This document shows positions 62,549-64,000 of a stretch of 64,000 nt of DNA, in pieces. The position numbers were made by a program, and so were the translations under genes. Each line of letters opens with the position of its first letter. Positions within the stretch are counted from its first letter, which is position 1. Origin of the DNA: Magnetovibrio sp. (lineage in GTDB: Bacteria > Pseudomonadota > Alphaproteobacteria > Rhodospirillales > Magnetovibrionaceae); the NCBI RefSeq assembly GCF_036568125.1, contig NZ_DATCTF010000015.1:1-64000 (forward strand). Reading direction: 5' to 3'. The notes beneath the pieces are model-generated. The model was not told the origin of the DNA and did not search any database. It saw nothing but the letters and a program-made list of their open reading frames with translations.

Positions 62549-64000
62549 ATGTCCAAGGCAGAACCGCTCAACGAAACGCTCAAACGCGCAACCGCAGCAA
62601 CGCTCAAGGCCATGGGCCAAAAGCGCGAACTGACGGTCGGTTTCGTGCGCGGTCAAAGCGGCCCGTCCCTGTCGGGCGAAAGCGCCATGCTGCCCGAACC
62701 GGAACCGGCACCGCATCTCAAATCCGCCGACGTCTTGCGTCTGCGCGGACAAGCCGACGCCCTGGCGATGCGCATGCAATATCACGACCCGGACTTGCAC
62801 AACCGCTTGATGCCGCCGGGCGATGATGCGCGCGCGGTATTCGGCGCCCTGGAACAAGCACGGGTCGAGGCTGTCGGCGCGCGGGTGTTTCCCGGCGCGG
62901 CGCAAAACATGGCGGCGCTGCACGAACAGAACGCCGGTAAATTCCGTGGGGTCAGCGAGCGCGACCCGGTGCACATGGCCCAGGCCATCACGCTGTTGGC
63001 GCGCGAACGTTTCAACGGCGAGAAAATTCCCGCCGACGCCGAGGACTTGGCCCAAATCTGGCGGCCGTGGCTCGACGCCAAAGCCCCAGGACGCCTCAAC
63101 AAGCTGGCGACGACGTTGGCCGATCAGGCGGAATTCGCGCGTGAAGCCGGAATGCTGATGCAAGCGCTGGAACTGCTCAACGAATTGCCCGGTCAAAGTG
63201 AATCCGATCAGCAGTCGGATCAGGACGCCCAAAGCCAGGAACAGCAGCCAGAAAGCGAGTCTGACGACAGCCAGCAAGGCGATGGTGAACAGGACACCTC
63301 CGGCGTGATGGGCTCGGAAGGCATGAGCGCCGAATTCGCCGACGGCCTCGACGGCGAAGGCGGGTTGGACGAAGACATGGTCGCGGGCGGCGAGACACCC
63401 TCAGGCCCCAGCGAACACGACGACGCGTGGCCGCAAAACGATCCCAACCCCGTCCGTCCCTATCGCGCCTACACCACCGAATTCGATCAGGTCGTGCCCG
63501 CCGAAGAACTGTGCGAGCCGATGGAATTGCAGCGCCTGCGCGAACAGTTGGACCGCCAGTTGGATAAGCTGCAAGGCGTGGTCACCAAACTCGCCAACCG
63601 TTTACAGCGCCGCCTGCTGGCCAAACAGACGCGATCGTGGGAATTCGATCTGGAAGAAGGCATGCTGGATGTCGCCAAATTGCCGCGGGTGATCATCGAC
63701 CCTTACGCACCGCTGTCGTTCAAGGAAGAAAAGGACGCCGATTTCCGCGACACCGTGGTGTCGTTGCTGATCGACAATTCCGGCTCCATGCGCGGCCGGC
63801 CCATCTCCATCGCCGCCACCAGCGCCGATGTCATGGCGCGCACCTTGGAACGCTGTGGGGTGAAAGTTGAAATTCTCGGCTTCACCACCCGCGCGTGGAA
63901 GGGCGGTAAATCCCGCGAGCAATGGGTCGAACAGGGCAAGCCGGAAAAGCCCGGCCGCCTCAACGATCTGCGCCACATCATCTACAAGGGTGCCGACACC
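62549..64000 (+). CDS. cobT: Aerobic cobaltochelatase subunit CobT (partial, runs off the window)
   Basis: The first 484 codons are visible and remain open at the right edge. The N-terminus (about 1-205) is the CobT domain ([22 protein letters not shown]). An acidic Gln/Ser/Asp-rich linker follows (about 210-310). A von Willebrand factor A domain begins near 385, with the metal-binding DNSGSMRG (Asp409 onward). CobT and CobS form the chaperone-like ring that activates CobN. The ATG at 62549 is 10 bases after the cobS stop. Confidence 0.95.
   Translation, partial: MSKAEPLNETLKRATAATLKAMGQKRELTVGFVRGQSGPSLSGESAMLPEPEPAPHLKSADVLRLRGQADALAMRMQYHDPDLHNRLMPPGDDARAVFGALEQARVEAVGARVFPGAAQNMAALHEQNAGKFRGVSERDPVHMAQAITLLARERFNGEKIPADAEDLAQIWRPWLDAKAPGRLNKLATTLADQAEFAREAGMLMQALELLNELPGQSESDQQSDQDAQSQEQQPESESDDSQQGDGEQDTSGVMGSEGMSAEFADGLDGEGGLDEDMVAGGETPSGPSEHDDAWPQNDPNPVRPYRAYTTEFDQVVPAEELCEPMELQRLREQLDRQLDKLQGVVTKLANRLQRRLLAKQTRSWEFDLEEGMLDVAKLPRVIIDPYAPLSFKEEKDADFRDTVVSLLIDNSGSMRGRPISIAATSADVMARTLERCGVKVEILGFTTRAWKGGKSREQWVEQGKPEKPGRLNDLRHIIYKGADT

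Overview
The window is a GC-rich, densely coded stretch of chromosome from an alphaproteobacterium, most likely in or near the Rhodospirillales. The evidence is the combination of CtrA, its phosphotransferase ChpT, the class-II flagellar regulator FlbD, an Mcl1-type malyl-CoA lyase, the bolA-dnaJ-cobS-cobT order and a soxYZ pair. The genus cannot be fixed from the sequence alone. No rRNA, CRISPR array, prophage or insertion sequence was seen; there is one tRNA (Leu, UAA).

Layout. 1-8899 (+): flagellar export, switch and regulation genes (fliG end, fliH, fliN, a motA-like stator gene, flbD, flhA, a MinD-like flhG, a FliK-like gene and an unknown). 8924-12015 (-): a 48-residue membrane protein, a pentapeptide-repeat protein, fliJ and fliI. 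12281-19413: ctrA (+), then on the minus strand chpT, a hybrid cheA, cheY, cheB and cheR, so the CtrA relay, chemotaxis and flagellar genes sit together. 19491-28418: a molybdenum/tungsten pterin enzyme region, with a two-subunit NAD-linked formate dehydrogenase (+) converging on an aldehyde:ferredoxin-oxidoreductase operon (-: Fe-S subunit, AOR subunit, FAD subunit, MoaD-like protein, unknown 93-residue protein, ModE-like regulator). 28769-35189: a secreted unknown, serA and serC (serC with a structured leader), an AT-rich membrane ORF, an SLC13/RCK transporter and a small membrane protein.

35342-39380 (+) is a sulfur module: a PhnD-type sensor kinase, a FixJ-type regulator, a periplasmic DsrE-like protein, SoxY and SoxZ, with none of the other sox genes. 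39484-47700: a beta-hydroxyacid dehydrogenase, tRNA-Leu, an SDR-like protein, an operon ppiC-argJ-(GNAT+Nudix fusion)-cinA-like, lpxR and a response regulator. 48187-64000: secA, accA, mcl1, xerD, an exported 632-residue unknown, a 46-residue membrane protein, aroK-aroB, a CNNM/CorC-like protein, a CBS protein, a ribbon-helix-helix protein, bolA, a J-domain protein, cobS and the start of cobT.

The genes most worth a second look are the heterotrimeric AOR operon beside formate dehydrogenase, the orphan soxYZ-dsrE module with its own sensor, a threefold 28-residue repeat in CheA whose DNA copies differ almost only at silent sites, and a stem-rich element upstream of serC.
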